From Acidipila sp. EB88 (lineage in GTDB: Bacteria; Acidobacteriota; Terriglobia; Terriglobales; Acidobacteriaceae): a stretch of DNA of 64,000 bases. The stretch covers positions 4,154,001 to 4,218,000 of the forward strand of contig NZ_QWEV01000005.1 in the NCBI RefSeq assembly GCF_003858395.1, read 5' to 3'. Position 1 is the stretch's first letter. Each line of letters opens with the position of its first letter. The notes under the pieces were generated by a model. It was not told the origin of the DNA, searched no databases, and saw nothing but the letters and a program-made list of their open reading frames with translations. This document shows, piece by piece, positions 27,269 through 36,295 of this stretch. The translations under genes were made by a program, and so were the position numbers.

Positions 27269-27947
27269 CACGGGCTTCACCGGGACGGTCGGGGCTTTGG
27301 CGCAGCCAGAGTCCGCGGCAGCCTCGCCACGTTCGCTCCGCATCGGGGTGCTTGCGATCCAGGGGGACTATGCGGCCCATGCCACCGCCTTGCGCCGCGC
27401 GGCCGCAGCGCAGGGGCAGCCCTTGACCCTCGTACTCATCCGCAAGCCGTCGGAACTTGCGAATGTCGATGGCCTGGTCCTGCCCGGTGGTGAGTCCACC
27501 ACGTTTCTGAAATTCCTGGAGCGCGACGGCTTTCTCGACGTCCTGCAAGGCTTTGCCTCGTCCCGCCCAACCTTCGGCACGTGCGCCGGAGCGATCCTGC
27601 TGGCGACCGAGGTGCTGCACCCGGCGCAGCCGAGCCTGGCGCTTCTGGACGCGACGGTGGAGCGCAACGCGTATGGCCGCCAGAATGACAGCACCATCCT
27701 TCACGCGACTACCGGTCTGGGCGGCCCGCCGCTTGAGATGGTGTTTATCCGCGCCCCGCGCCTCTCACGGGTAGGTGGGGCGGTCCGGGTCCTGGCCGAG
27801 CGCGATGGCTTCCCTACCCTGGTGGAACAAGCGCAACTCCTCGCGGCCACCTTCCATCCGGAGCTCTCGATGGATACACGGGTGCACCAGTATTTTCTGG
27901 ACAAGGTGCGCGCCAGCCTGCTCGATACTGCAACGCCAGCCCGGTAA
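27258..27947 (+). CDS. pdxT: Pyridoxal 5'-phosphate synthase, glutaminase subunit
   Basis: A 229-residue class-I glutamine amidotransferase that delivers ammonia to PdxS. The start is a GTG at 27258 inside the end of pdxS. Residues about 28-40 give [15 protein letters not shown], then [15 protein letters not shown]. The nucleophile Cys lies in [11 protein letters not shown] near residue 108. The C-terminal FHPELS supplies the His and Glu of the triad near 200. The first 25 residues before LRIGV are an Ala/Ser-rich extension not found in most PdxT proteins; an internal start is possible. Confidence 0.96.
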   Translation: MASSTGFTGTVGALAQPESAAASPRSLRIGVLAIQGDYAAHATALRRAAAAQGQPLTLVLIRKPSELANVDGLVLPGGESTTFLKFLERDGFLDVLQGFASSRPTFGTCAGAILLATEVLHPAQPSLALLDATVERNAYGRQNDSTILHATTGLGGPPLEMVFIRAPRLSRVGGAVRVLAERDGFPTLVEQAQLLAATFHPELSMDTRVHQYFLDKVRASLLDTATPAR

Positions 27948-28041
27948 GTGTGGCGGGTGGAAACAGGTAATGCGCACCCTAAAATCATAGGTGGCAGGAT
28001 GCGAGCAGACGAGTACTCTGTTTAGCAGGGAGTTGCCTGCC

Positions 28042-28821
28042 ATGCCCGCCACCTACTCTCCCCGACATACACCGAACGAGATCGATCGCAACGAGCGATG
28101 GGATAACCGTGATCCCGGCTTTGGCGGCCGGCCGCCGCTTAAAAACCGTCCGACTGGCGGCGGCGGCGATGGTGACAACGGAGATGATGGTCCGCGCGGG
28201 CGTCATCCACGGGAACGCCTTCACCACTACCGGGTGGGGCTCTCGTTCCTGCTGACCTGCGATCTGGTCTTCTTCCTGGCACTGGTGAGCGCCTTTTTTG
28301 TGCGACAGACCGGCGGGCATTTCGACGCGCACGACAACTACATCGCCGACGCGCACCCCTTCCCTGTACCCGTGATCCTTTGGCTTGGAACCTTGTTTCT
28401 ATGTCTCTCGAGCCTGTGCATGGAACGGGCTCGGCGCCACCTTTTTTACGAGATCGATGTGATCGAGGAGTGGCTCGGGCTCGGGCGCCCGATGGCGCGG
28501 CGCACGTGGCCGTGGCTGCTCGCCACCAGCCTTCTGGGAGTGGGCTACCTGGGTTGCATCGGCATCGCCTGGCGTCATGTTTCGCAGGGTGGTGCACACT
28601 TCATGAGCAGCCCGGATGGGGCATTCTTTTTCGTGCTTACCGCCAGCCACGCACTGCATATGGTGGCGGCACTGGGCATGCTGGCGGTCGCGGCCGTAGG
28701 CCTGTACCGGCTCCGGCGAGTGGAGCTGCGCCAGATCCTGGCAGACTGCGTCGCCTGGTTCTGGCACGCGATGACCGGCTTCTGGCTGCTCCTGTTGAGC
28801 CTCCTGCTTTTAACGCGCTGA
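28042..28821 (+). CDS. Heme-copper (cytochrome c) oxidase subunit III, orphan
   Basis: From ATG 28042 the product is 259 residues. The first 60 are charged and Gly-rich (RPTGGGGDGDNGDDGPRGRH). Five membrane helices follow, with family marks VGLSFLLTCDLVFFLALVSA, GAFFFVLTASHALHMVAALG and a C-terminal DCVAWFWHAMTGFWLLLLSL. The HALHM and WHAMTGFW motifs are diagnostic for CoxC/CyoC/CtaE subunit III. No subunit I, II or assembly gene is adjacent; the neighbours are pdxT and thiS. It may pair with oxidase subunits elsewhere or with a nitric oxide reductase-like complex. Confidence 0.88.
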   Translation: MPATYSPRHTPNEIDRNERWDNRDPGFGGRPPLKNRPTGGGGDGDNGDDGPRGRHPRERLHHYRVGLSFLLTCDLVFFLALVSAFFVRQTGGHFDAHDNYIADAHPFPVPVILWLGTLFLCLSSLCMERARRHLFYEIDVIEEWLGLGRPMARRTWPWLLATSLLGVGYLGCIGIAWRHVSQGGAHFMSSPDGAFFFVLTASHALHMVAALGMLAVAAVGLYRLRRVELRQILADCVAWFWHAMTGFWLLLLSLLLLTR

Positions 28822-28905
28822 CTCACATCCGGGCGCGGCACGCTGGGTCCTGACAAGGTTCCCACTCTGTAACTTCGTGCCGCCCATAGATAAAGGTTGA
28901 ATGGC

Positions 28906-29118
28906 TTACAGGCCTCCACCGACAAAGTGGACGACCTCGATGCGGTCGCCTGCCTCAATGGCGGTGTCCGCCCATGTAGCACGGGACACGATCTCGCCAT
29001 TGCGTTCCAGTGCCACGCGGTCCGCCTGCATCGCAAGTGCGTGCACAAGGTCAGCGACGGTGCTTCCCGCTCCTAGCTCGGCAAGCTCACGCGCCTGCCC
29101 GTTGATGATCATTTCCAT
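28906..29118 (-). CDS. thiS: Sulfur carrier protein ThiS
   Basis: A 70-residue ubiquitin-fold protein ([20 protein letters not shown]). The core [20 protein letters not shown] and the ending [10 protein letters not shown] are standard ThiS sequence. The usual ThiS ends at Gly-Gly, whose terminal carboxylate is adenylated by ThiF and thiocarboxylated. Here codons GGT GGA GGC CTG TAA place an extra Leu after the third Gly, which would block the tail unless trimmed. No thiF, thiG or thiamine riboswitch is adjacent. Confidence 0.88.
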   Translation of the reverse strand: MEMIINGQARELAELGAGSTVADLVHALAMQADRVALERNGEIVSRATWADTAIEAGDRIEVVHFVGGGL

Positions 29119-29574
29119 ACGACTCAGCGTACCAAAGCCCAGGTGATGTGAGGTCTAGGGATACTTCAGAGATCCGCACCTCCACTCGACTGCGGCAAAG
29201 CCGGCAAACTCGCAGTTCGCCGCGGCCGTCTGGGTTGGCTGCACCAGCACGGTCGCAGGCAGCGAGCAGGCATGCCAATCGAAACCTCAAGCTGCGATCC
29301 GACGTGGGCCTGCGCGCTGCGCTGAATCGGAAAGCAAACTGGCTGCAAAGCTCACGCGCTGCGCTGTTTCAGAGATGATCGCAATGACCCTTCGAGCAAA
29401 CACAACAAAGCGTGAAGTGAAATCCCGTATTTACAAGCGCTTTGAGCAAATGTCCAGGTTCGTGATCCCACCCGCCCGATGGAGCAAGTGTCCTTCAATG
29501 CACAGCAGAAACGCGCCACTTGCGGGATATACCACGGACTGCCTTCGACCTGATTGGCTTGCAGCATAAATTTC
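29119..29574. other. Non-coding region upstream of receptor 2
   Basis: Short frames here have no ribosome sites and no family resemblance. Base composition falls in AT toward 29400-29600, suggesting a promoter region. I see no tRNA-like cloverleaf or riboswitch core. Confidence 0.4.
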
Positions 29575-29634
29575 TTGACGTTTCGTTACCTTGCCTATAC
29601 TTTCGCTTTCACGCGACAAAGTGACAGGCGAAAG
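29575..29634 (+). promoter_or_regulatory. Promoter with TTTCG-repeat operator-like element upstream of receptor 2
   Basis: TTGACG (29575-29580) and TATACT (29596-29601) are separated by 15 bp, a short but acceptable spacing. Within and after them are TTTCGTTACC (29581), CTTTCGC (29600-29606) and its inverted copy GCGAAAG (29628-29634). The TTTCG units resemble those ahead of the agaS, amidohydrolase and receptor-3 genes and the known AgaR/DeoR-family operator style. Control by the local DeoR protein is inferred. Confidence 0.45.
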
Positions 29635-29718
29635 CTTCTGAAACACCCCGTCGGGTTTTGAAGCCAGCTCATCACGTGTCAGATCCTCATGATCCGTCAG
29701 CCTGAAAGGAATTCCAGC

Positions 29719-32700
29719 ATGATCGAGCCTCTCGAAAGCCGCCTCGCCTCGTCGCGAAACCAACTCGCCCCGTCGCGGGCATTCGGGCTCCGCGCCACGT
29801 CGCTCGCGCTGGCTGCCTGTGGAGCGCTCACGTTTCTGCCTTCGTCGTGTGTGCTCGCGCAAAGCACGGTAGGCAACATCACGGGCAGGATCGTGGCACA
29901 GGACGGCACGCTGGTGCAGGACGCACAGGTGACGGTGATCAATGAGGGCACACACGCCACGCGCAGCCTCCACAGCAATGCGGACGGCAACTATGGCGCC
30001 TCGGAGCTGAACCCAGGAACGTACACGGTACTGGTGGAGGCACCGGGGTATGCATCGTTCAAGAACCTGGATGTCGTGCTCGCCTCGCAACAGACAGTGC
30101 GTATCGACGTCACGCTCAAAGTTGGGCAGGTGGATGCGAGTGTGCAGGTCACCGAAGGTGCGCCCGTGATCCAGACGGAGATGCCGTCCATCGCGAGTAC
30201 GGTCAGCGCGCTCACGCTTGCCAATACTTCGTCCAACCTGCTGAGCACTTCGGATGCGACGGGCGACAGCGGACTGCTGTTCTATACCGAGCTGCTCCCT
30301 GGTGGTGAAAAGACTGGCGACGCCTTCAACTGGTCCGTGTATGGATCGCGCGGTGCGGAGGCTTACTACAGCGTGGATGGCATCAGTTCCAACTCTGTGC
30401 TGTACGGGAACATGGTCGGGCCCTCACTGCCGCCGTTCGGGATGGTGCAGGAGGTGCAGTACTCGTCGGTGAACAACAAGGCCGAGCTTGGACAATTGCT
30501 GAACGTCAGCGTGATCACAAAGTCCGGCGCAAACAAGTTCCACGGGGATGCCTACGACAACTACGCGAACAGCGCCCTGAACGCACGCAACTACTTCGCG
30601 AACACAGTTGGCCGCAACATCCAGGATGACTTTGGCGCAGACCTCGGCGGCGCGATCCTCAAGGACAAGCTGTTCTTCTTTGCCTCGGGTGAGTTCCTGC
30701 GGCAGACCTCTCCCGCGGTGATCAACCCAAGCGTGCCCACGGCGGCTTTTCGCAGCGGTGACTTCAGTTCGCTGCTGACCGGCGCAAATCCGATCCAGCT
30801 GAAGAATCCGCTTACTGGCGCGAACTACGCCGGCAACATTATTCCGGTGCAGCAGTTGAACGCCGGCGCGCTTGCCTGGCAGAACGCTTTTTATCCGCTC
30901 CCCAACTTCGGTCTTGCCGATAACTACGTCGCCAACTTTCGTGGCACCTATCCGCAGAAGACCTATACCAACCGGTACTATCTGCGCGGGGACTACAACT
31001 TCTCTCCGTCCAACACCATGTACGCGCGCATGGGTTATGTGCGGTCTTCGCCCGAGGTGCTGGACAGCGGCCTCCCACCGTCACTTACCGGTCTGCGCGT
31101 GCAGAAGCGCCATACTTGGCAGGGCGTGATCTCGGACACCTGGGTGCTCAGCCCTTCCCTGATCAACGTCGCGACCGTGGGCCTGACACATACAGAGAAC
31201 GATTTCGGCGGCGACATTCACGGCCAGGCATTAATTGACACGCTTGGCATCACGGGGCTGCCGACTGCGCCAGCGGAAGCGACGGGCATCCCCTCCTTCT
31301 ACCTCAACAACTTCACGTCACCTTACCAACTGCCGCAAAGCGAACCCACAGAGCAGACCGTCCAGTTCATCGATCAAGTGACGTACCAGAAAGCGTCCCA
31401 TACCATGAAGATCGGCATAGAGTACCGGCCGATGCAAGCCGAGCAGTACTTCAACTACAACTTCGGCACGGAGAGCTTCACCGGTGGGCTTTCCGGCTTC
31501 GACTATGCCGACTTCCTGCTTGGCCTGCCACAGACCACGGGGTACACCTACACTCGTCCTCCGCAGTACTCGCGACTGTGGTACCTGAGCGGGTATGCGC
31601 AGGATGACTACCGTATCCGCAAGAACCTGACGCTGTTCTACGGTCTGCGCTACGACTACAACAGCCCCGCCGTGGATAAAAACAACGTCGTTGCCTCGTT
31701 TGATCCCGCGAGTGGCGCCATCGTCGTGCCGAATGCGTCCATCGCACAGAACTACATCAACCCGGCCTTCCCGAGCCAGATACCGATTGAAACGGCAGCA
31801 CAGGCCGGCTTCCCGTCGCGGTCTTTCCGCGAGGCGACGAAGCTGGCGATCTATCCTCGTGTCGGCTTCTCATGGCAGCCCTTCAACAACGGCAACACCG
31901 TTGTACGCGGCGGTTATGGGATCTTCAATGAGGAGTTCACGGCAGGACTTGCCTCGTACCTGTATGGTGGTCCGTTCGGTATCAGCGTTGGTTACACCAA
32001 TACGATCGCGAACGGTGCGCCTTCCGTCTCGCTACAGCAGCCAATCAACACCAATGAAGGCGGCATCGGGCTTGGCGCGGTGAGTGTTTCCGCTCCCAAG
32101 GTCAACCTCAGCAACCCTTACATTCAGCAGTTCAATCTCACCGTCGAACAGAACCTGGGCTTCAAAACCGGCCTGCGCCTCTCCTACGTAAGCACGCGTG
32201 CAGCACAGCTGACGTACACGCGCAACATCGATCAGCCGGTCGCCGGCACCGCGCCGTATAACCCGGCGACGATTCCCTACCCGGACTACTATTCGGTCTA
32301 CCAGTTCGACAATGGCGGCTACGAAAACTACAACGCCTTCACCGCCGAGATTAACCATCCATTCGCGCATGGCATCTCGTTTGAGGGTGCGATTACCTGG
32401 GCCAAGAACCTGACGGACGATGACGACCAGGGTGGCAACGGCATCGAAGGTGGCGTCACTGCGGAAGACAGCTACAACCTCTCGCGAGAAAAAGGCAATG
32501 CACAATACGACCCGCGCATTGCCTTTGTGTCCAACCTCATTTACCAGCTTCCAGTCGGCCGCGGTGGCTACCTGCTGAAAGGCGACAACATCGCGGCAAG
32601 GCTTGCCGGCGGATGGAAAGTGAGCGGCGCGTACCTCGCGCAGAGCGGCCACTTTCTTACCCCGATGTACAGCGGCACGGACCAGGCCAACGTGAACCAA

Positions 32701-33066
32701 TTCAGCGGCAGCGTAGACAAGACCGGTATTTCAAGCGTGCCAGTCAATGGCCGCAACATCACCACCTGGTATAACCCGGCAGCGTACACCACGCCCCAAT
32801 CTGGCAACTTTGGACATGCAGGCTACGGCATTGTGGAAGGCCCCAACATGAACACCGTGAATCTCGCACTGTTCAAAAGCTTTCCACTGTTCCGCGAAAG
32901 CCAGCTGGAGCTGCGAGGAAGCTTCACCAATGTCCTGAACCACACCAACTTCGGCGACCCCAACATGACGATCACGGACACCGGTGCGGGGCAGATCACC
33001 AGCGTCACAACCAACACGTTCGGGCAGCCGCGCGCCGGGCTCATCACCGCGACCATCAGCTTCTAG
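29719..33066 (+). CDS. Oar-like TonB-dependent receptor with carboxypeptidase-regulatory-like domain (receptor 2)
   Basis: A 1115-residue outer-membrane receptor. The ATG at 29719 follows AAAGGA at 8 nt; the frame is also open from an earlier ATG at 29689. A long signal region ends GALTFLPSSCVLAQ. The regulatory beta-sandwich follows (STVGNITGRIVAQDGTLVQD), then the plug (YYSVDGISSNSVLYGN) and the barrel, ending in RAGLITATISF. It lacks the NGRNF motif seen in receptors 1 and 3, so it belongs to a different subgroup. It is first in the sugar-utilisation block, behind a TTTCG-rich promoter. It probably binds a glycan; the ligand is unknown. Confidence 0.93.
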   Translation: MIEPLESRLASSRNQLAPSRAFGLRATSLALAACGALTFLPSSCVLAQSTVGNITGRIVAQDGTLVQDAQVTVINEGTHATRSLHSNADGNYGASELNPGTYTVLVEAPGYASFKNLDVVLASQQTVRIDVTLKVGQVDASVQVTEGAPVIQTEMPSIASTVSALTLANTSSNLLSTSDATGDSGLLFYTELLPGGEKTGDAFNWSVYGSRGAEAYYSVDGISSNSVLYGNMVGPSLPPFGMVQEVQYSSVNNKAELGQLLNVSVITKSGANKFHGDAYDNYANSALNARNYFANTVGRNIQDDFGADLGGAILKDKLFFFASGEFLRQTSPAVINPSVPTAAFRSGDFSSLLTGANPIQLKNPLTGANYAGNIIPVQQLNAGALAWQNAFYPLPNFGLADNYVANFRGTYPQKTYTNRYYLRGDYNFSPSNTMYARMGYVRSSPEVLDSGLPPSLTGLRVQKRHTWQGVISDTWVLSPSLINVATVGLTHTENDFGGDIHGQALIDTLGITGLPTAPAEATGIPSFYLNNFTSPYQLPQSEPTEQTVQFIDQVTYQKASHTMKIGIEYRPMQAEQYFNYNFGTESFTGGLSGFDYADFLLGLPQTTGYTYTRPPQYSRLWYLSGYAQDDYRIRKNLTLFYGLRYDYNSPAVDKNNVVASFDPASGAIVVPNASIAQNYINPAFPSQIPIETAAQAGFPSRSFREATKLAIYPRVGFSWQPFNNGNTVVRGGYGIFNEEFTAGLASYLYGGPFGISVGYTNTIANGAPSVSLQQPINTNEGGIGLGAVSVSAPKVNLSNPYIQQFNLTVEQNLGFKTGLRLSYVSTRAAQLTYTRNIDQPVAGTAPYNPATIPYPDYYSVYQFDNGGYENYNAFTAEINHPFAHGISFEGAITWAKNLTDDDDQGGNGIEGGVTAEDSYNLSREKGNAQYDPRIAFVSNLIYQLPVGRGGYLLKGDNIAARLAGGWKVSGAYLAQSGHFLTPMYSGTDQANVNQFSGSVDKTGISSVPVNGRNITTWYNPAAYTTPQSGNFGHAGYGIVEGPNMNTVNLALFKSFPLFRESQLELRGSFTNVLNHTNFGDPNMTITDTGAGQITSVTTNTFGQPRAGLITATISF

Positions 33067-33099
33067 AGTGACTGGACGCCTGTAATTACAGTCACAACA

Positions 33100-33127
33100 A
33101 AGGCCGCCTGCAACCGCAGGCGGCCTT
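33100..33127. terminator. Bidirectional terminator between receptor 2 and the PfkB kinase
   Basis: AAGGCCGCCTGC and GCAGGCGGCCTT form a perfect 12-bp stem with an AACC loop, followed by CTTTG on the plus strand. It lies 33 bp after the receptor stop and 17 bp from the kinase stop. Confidence 0.85.
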
Positions 33128-33144
33128 CTTTGCGCACCGTTTTG

Positions 33145-34113
33145 TCAGTCGAGCCTGGACAGGAACTGCGCGCGCATTGCCGCGTCGCGAAATGCTTCCG
33201 TCCCACCCACGGCCTGCGTCGAGAGTGCCCCGGTAACATTCGCCATGGCAGCGCAGCGCGCCGGGGATTCTCCCTGCAGATACCGATGGAGGAAACCCGC
33301 GTTGAAGCTGTCCCCTGCACCGATGGTGTCGACCGGCGTGACAAGCAGCGGGGCAATCACTTCGCGATGGGCTCCCTGCTGGATCACCGCGCCGCGCCTG
33401 CCGCATTTCACAACGATCAATGGCACACGCGGAGACAGCGCGTCGAGTGCCGCCTCGAGTGTGGGTTGCCGGGCAATGCGCAGCAGTTCATCTTCATTGG
33501 GCAGTAGCAGATCGATCTCGTCCAGCAACTCGTCCAGCACGCCTGACCACCTATCCTCGGGGTCATCGTTGGTATCGAGCGAGATCGTCATGCCCGTCGC
33601 GCGCAGTTCGCGAAACAAACCAGGCAGTCCGGCGTGCAAACCGGTCTGCAGAAAAAGGGAGGACAGGTGAAAGTGCCGGGCGCTCGCAAGGTATTGCTGA
33701 TCGAGGTCCGCGACCGTCAGCTTCGCCATCGCTCCGAGATAGGTGAGGATGTGACGGGTGTCTCCATGATGCAGCAGAACAGTTACACCTGTGCCCAAGT
33801 CGTCCCTCCGAGTGAATCGGCTCAGGTCGGCACCACTCTCGCGCAGACGCTGGTACGCGAGTTCGCCAAGTTCATCGTGGCCCACCTGGGAGAGGAAACC
33901 CACGCGCGTGCCGAGCATCGCAAGGTTGTGCGCGAGGATGGACGAAGACCCACCCAGCGTTGTCTGGAAGCCGGAAGCCAGCAGTTCACGCTCGACCGGC
34001 ATTTGAACAGGCAGACCGTAGAGGATCAGGTCAAGATTGGTCTCGCCAGCAATGGTAATGTCGAAACGCTTTGTACCGGCGGGTTGCTGCGGTGGAACTC
34101 CTGCCTCGGTCAA
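33145..34113 (-). CDS. PfkB-family carbohydrate kinase
   Basis: A 322-residue ribokinase-fold kinase. The start is a TTG at 34111-34113 after AAAGGAAG. The N-terminal FDITIAGETNLDLILYG and the C-terminal PfkB signature DTIGAGDSFNAGFL are clear, with the catalytic Asp near residue 268 and the anion hole GAG. LGGSSSILAHNLAMLGTRVG is the substrate-lid strand. It lies 56 bp downstream of the clan-D glycosidase on the same strand, likely one operon. In this locus a tagatose-6-phosphate kinase (AgaK/LacC-like) role would fit, but ribokinase, fructokinase and 2-keto-3-deoxygluconate kinase activities are also possible. Confidence 0.9.
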   Translation of the reverse strand: MTEAGVPPQQPAGTKRFDITIAGETNLDLILYGLPVQMPVERELLASGFQTTLGGSSSILAHNLAMLGTRVGFLSQVGHDELGELAYQRLRESGADLSRFTRRDDLGTGVTVLLHHGDTRHILTYLGAMAKLTVADLDQQYLASARHFHLSSLFLQTGLHAGLPGLFRELRATGMTISLDTNDDPEDRWSGVLDELLDEIDLLLPNEDELLRIARQPTLEAALDALSPRVPLIVVKCGRRGAVIQQGAHREVIAPLLVTPVDTIGAGDSFNAGFLHRYLQGESPARCAAMANVTGALSTQAVGGTEAFRDAAMRAQFLSRLD

Positions 34114-34169
34114 CGATCTTCCTTTCTTCTGTGCGGCGGTTTACCAGCCGAGCCTTGCACGAAACCGGC

Positions 34170-36164
34170 TTAGCTCGGGTGACCAGCCAGCGTGACAACC
34201 TCGAAGGGTGCCAGCGTAATCCTTGCGACCTGCCCCTTGCTCACGTGCAGCGAGCGGATGCCTCCGGGGCGTGAGGCCCATACACTCTGCAGGATGTAGG
34301 AGCCGGGCGCAGCGGCCGGTAGTTCCAATGCCTGGCCGATCTCCAGGCTAAAGCTTTGCGCGTGGTCCGACGGGTTGCGCAGCGTCACGATGCCTTCTTT
34401 GGCACTCCATGCCGCCCAGCCGTAGACCTGGAGCAGGCTGGGGTCTCCACCGATCCAGTGCGCGTCCTTGAGTGTTTCCGCATGCGCACGGCTCCATCGC
34501 GCACCTTCCGCCAGCGTGTCCCAGTTCGCCTGCGTCAGCAGTTTGGGCGTGATGTACATCTCCTGCAGCTGCGTGCCACTCCCGAAATACGAGTGCACCT
34601 CGTCGGCAAACTCGTTCTTCGGATCGCTTGTAAGATCGAGCGCGGACTTGGCATAGATGATGCCGTGCAGCATCAGCGAGTTCAACGGGAACAGCGGCCC
34701 CTTCTGCACGATGTTCCGATACGTCTGCCCGTCGCGGTAAGTCATCCAGCGCTGCCGCGGCGAGCCGACTCCGGTGAAGTCGTGGTCTTCACCTCCACGC
34801 CAGATTGAGTCCGCGTAGAAGAGCCAGAAAGGTGACGGTGTTGTGCCGGTCGTGAGATTGATGAACAGGCCAGGCTTGGCACCACGGAGTCGATCAATCA
34901 GGTGGATCGCGGCATCGAAGTCGCTGTCGAACGCACTACCGGGAAACACGCGATCGGCGTTGCCGGTGCCATCAAACTTGAACTGGTTTACATGGTAGCG
35001 ATCCACCATATCGAGACAGGTCTGCTCGAACTGCTTGTAGTACCTGGGCCCCGAAAGAGCATAGCCGTTGTTGAGAATTTCGTAGCCATGCGACTTGCCA
35101 TAGGCGACCCGTTCTTGCTTCTGCCTGTCGTAGCCGCCCCAGGGAGAAAGCCATACACCAATGCCTGCGTGGTACGTCGACGCCGCAGCCCCGACACGCG
35201 TGAACCCGTGGGGGAAGCCCGAGTCAAAGCCCCACAGGGTGTTGGGGTCATCCCAACCATCATCAAACAGGTAGGAGTCGAGCTGGACCTTTCTCTTCTC
35301 CACAAGCTCAGTCCCGAACGCGTGCACCCGGTCGAGTGCCCCTGCTTCGTCAAAGCGGTTGGTGTAGCCCAGGTCGAACCACGAGTTGTAATGTAAAAAT
35401 GGCTTGTATCGGCGCGGTCGCTCGTTTTCAAGGTAGGTGAGGAAAGCGCGCCTTAGCTGTCCGGGCTTCGAAGTCCCGATCACGGCACCATAGGTGATCG
35501 ACTGCCCGGACTGCAAAGGAAGCTGCCGATGCAGCGACGCGTCCACCACCCCCTGCTGTACGGTGTTGCTCGACAGCGGATGCTCGAAGCCGTAGAAGAG
35601 ATCCTTGCTGACGACCGGGGAACCTTTTACGCTGCCGTCGACCCGGGCGGACGCATCCTGAAACTGCAGCAGGTGCACCTCGCGGATGGGTAGCTCCTGC
35701 GCGCCGGCCTTGATCGAGAGTGTCACGCGCGCATATGCATTGCCTGGCTTGACGACGGGGCACCACTCGAACGAGGCTGCGGGTTGTTGCGTCACAAACG
35801 ACCAGCAATGGTTCGCCATTGCGCCCGGGTGAGGGATCGCCGTCGCCTGCATCGCGGTGGAACGCAGCGTGGATCCGTCCTTGAGAATGATCACAAATGC
35901 TTCGGGTATATCAATCGTCCTGTGGGCACTGCCGTCCACCACCTGCCATCCGCCGAAGTGCTTTGTGCCCGACTTCGCGGACGACCGGATGTTGAGCGTA
36001 ATGTTTTTTCCGGCGAACGTGGCCTGCGCGTCAGCGCGAGATGGCTGCAACAACCAGCATCCACCGGTTGCTGCGAGCGCCAGCAGGGATGCGAACGAGC
36101 GTTGCAGTGGAAGCGACGAAGACTGCCGGAGGTGGACACGGTTCGACAAGGAGTTCACTCCCAT
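34170..36164 (-). CDS. Secreted clan-D-like glycosidase (melibiase-related, uncharacterised)
   Basis: A 664-residue protein with a membrane-export segment (SFASLLALAATGGCWLLQ, then AQATFA) and a beta-sandwich domain to about residue 250. A TIM barrel follows: PFLHYNSWFDLGYTNRFDEA, LDSYLFDDGWDDPNTLWGFD, and QFKFDGTGNADRV with the likely nucleophile Asp near residue 398, then SIWRGGEDHDF as a candidate acid/base region. A C-terminal beta domain ends the protein. Arrangement matches GH27/GH36/GH31-clan alpha-glycosidases and similar Acidobacteriota proteins labelled enterotoxin. The precise CAZy family could not be fixed. It is the first gene of a unit with the PfkB kinase, divergent from the amidohydrolase. 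Confidence 0.7.
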   Translation of the reverse strand: MGVNSLSNRVHLRQSSSLPLQRSFASLLALAATGGCWLLQPSRADAQATFAGKNITLNIRSSAKSGTKHFGGWQVVDGSAHRTIDIPEAFVIILKDGSTLRSTAMQATAIPHPGAMANHCWSFVTQQPAASFEWCPVVKPGNAYARVTLSIKAGAQELPIREVHLLQFQDASARVDGSVKGSPVVSKDLFYGFEHPLSSNTVQQGVVDASLHRQLPLQSGQSITYGAVIGTSKPGQLRRAFLTYLENERPRRYKPFLHYNSWFDLGYTNRFDEAGALDRVHAFGTELVEKRKVQLDSYLFDDGWDDPNTLWGFDSGFPHGFTRVGAAASTYHAGIGVWLSPWGGYDRQKQERVAYGKSHGYEILNNGYALSGPRYYKQFEQTCLDMVDRYHVNQFKFDGTGNADRVFPGSAFDSDFDAAIHLIDRLRGAKPGLFINLTTGTTPSPFWLFYADSIWRGGEDHDFTGVGSPRQRWMTYRDGQTYRNIVQKGPLFPLNSLMLHGIIYAKSALDLTSDPKNEFADEVHSYFGSGTQLQEMYITPKLLTQANWDTLAEGARWSRAHAETLKDAHWIGGDPSLLQVYGWAAWSAKEGIVTLRNPSDHAQSFSLEIGQALELPAAAPGSYILQSVWASRPGGIRSLHVSKGQVARITLAPFEVVTLAGHPS

Positions 36165-36223
36165 GTGCGGGTATCGCGAAGCTGTAGACAGCCTAAATGG
36201 AAAGGAGTGGAAGCCAGCGCAGG

Positions 36224-36244
36224 TTTCGCTTTATATTTCTTTTC
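36224..36244. promoter_or_regulatory. TTTCG-type operator-like element between the glycosidase and amidohydrolase
   Basis: TTTCGCTTTATATTTCTTTT (36224-36243) lies in the 131-bp space between two divergent genes. It shares TTTCG and TATATTTCT with the element at 45321-45340 ahead of agaS. It is 60-70 bp from both start codons, a position suited to a repressor of both directions. Confidence 0.4.
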
Positions 36245-36295
36245 ACAGCCTGCTGCCGCAGCCGAACGACTCCGGTGCCAGGCGAGGAGAGCACT

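Noticed and set aside
25598..27343. A 581-codon open frame on the minus strand
   Set aside because: It lies opposite the thioesterase, pdxS and the start of pdxT, all clearly real, and its translation has no family resemblance. High GC makes long antisense frames common.
28822..29300. Thiamine (TPP) riboswitch near thiS
   Set aside because: A CTGAGT-like string is present close to the start but the rest of the conserved core and its pairing are not.
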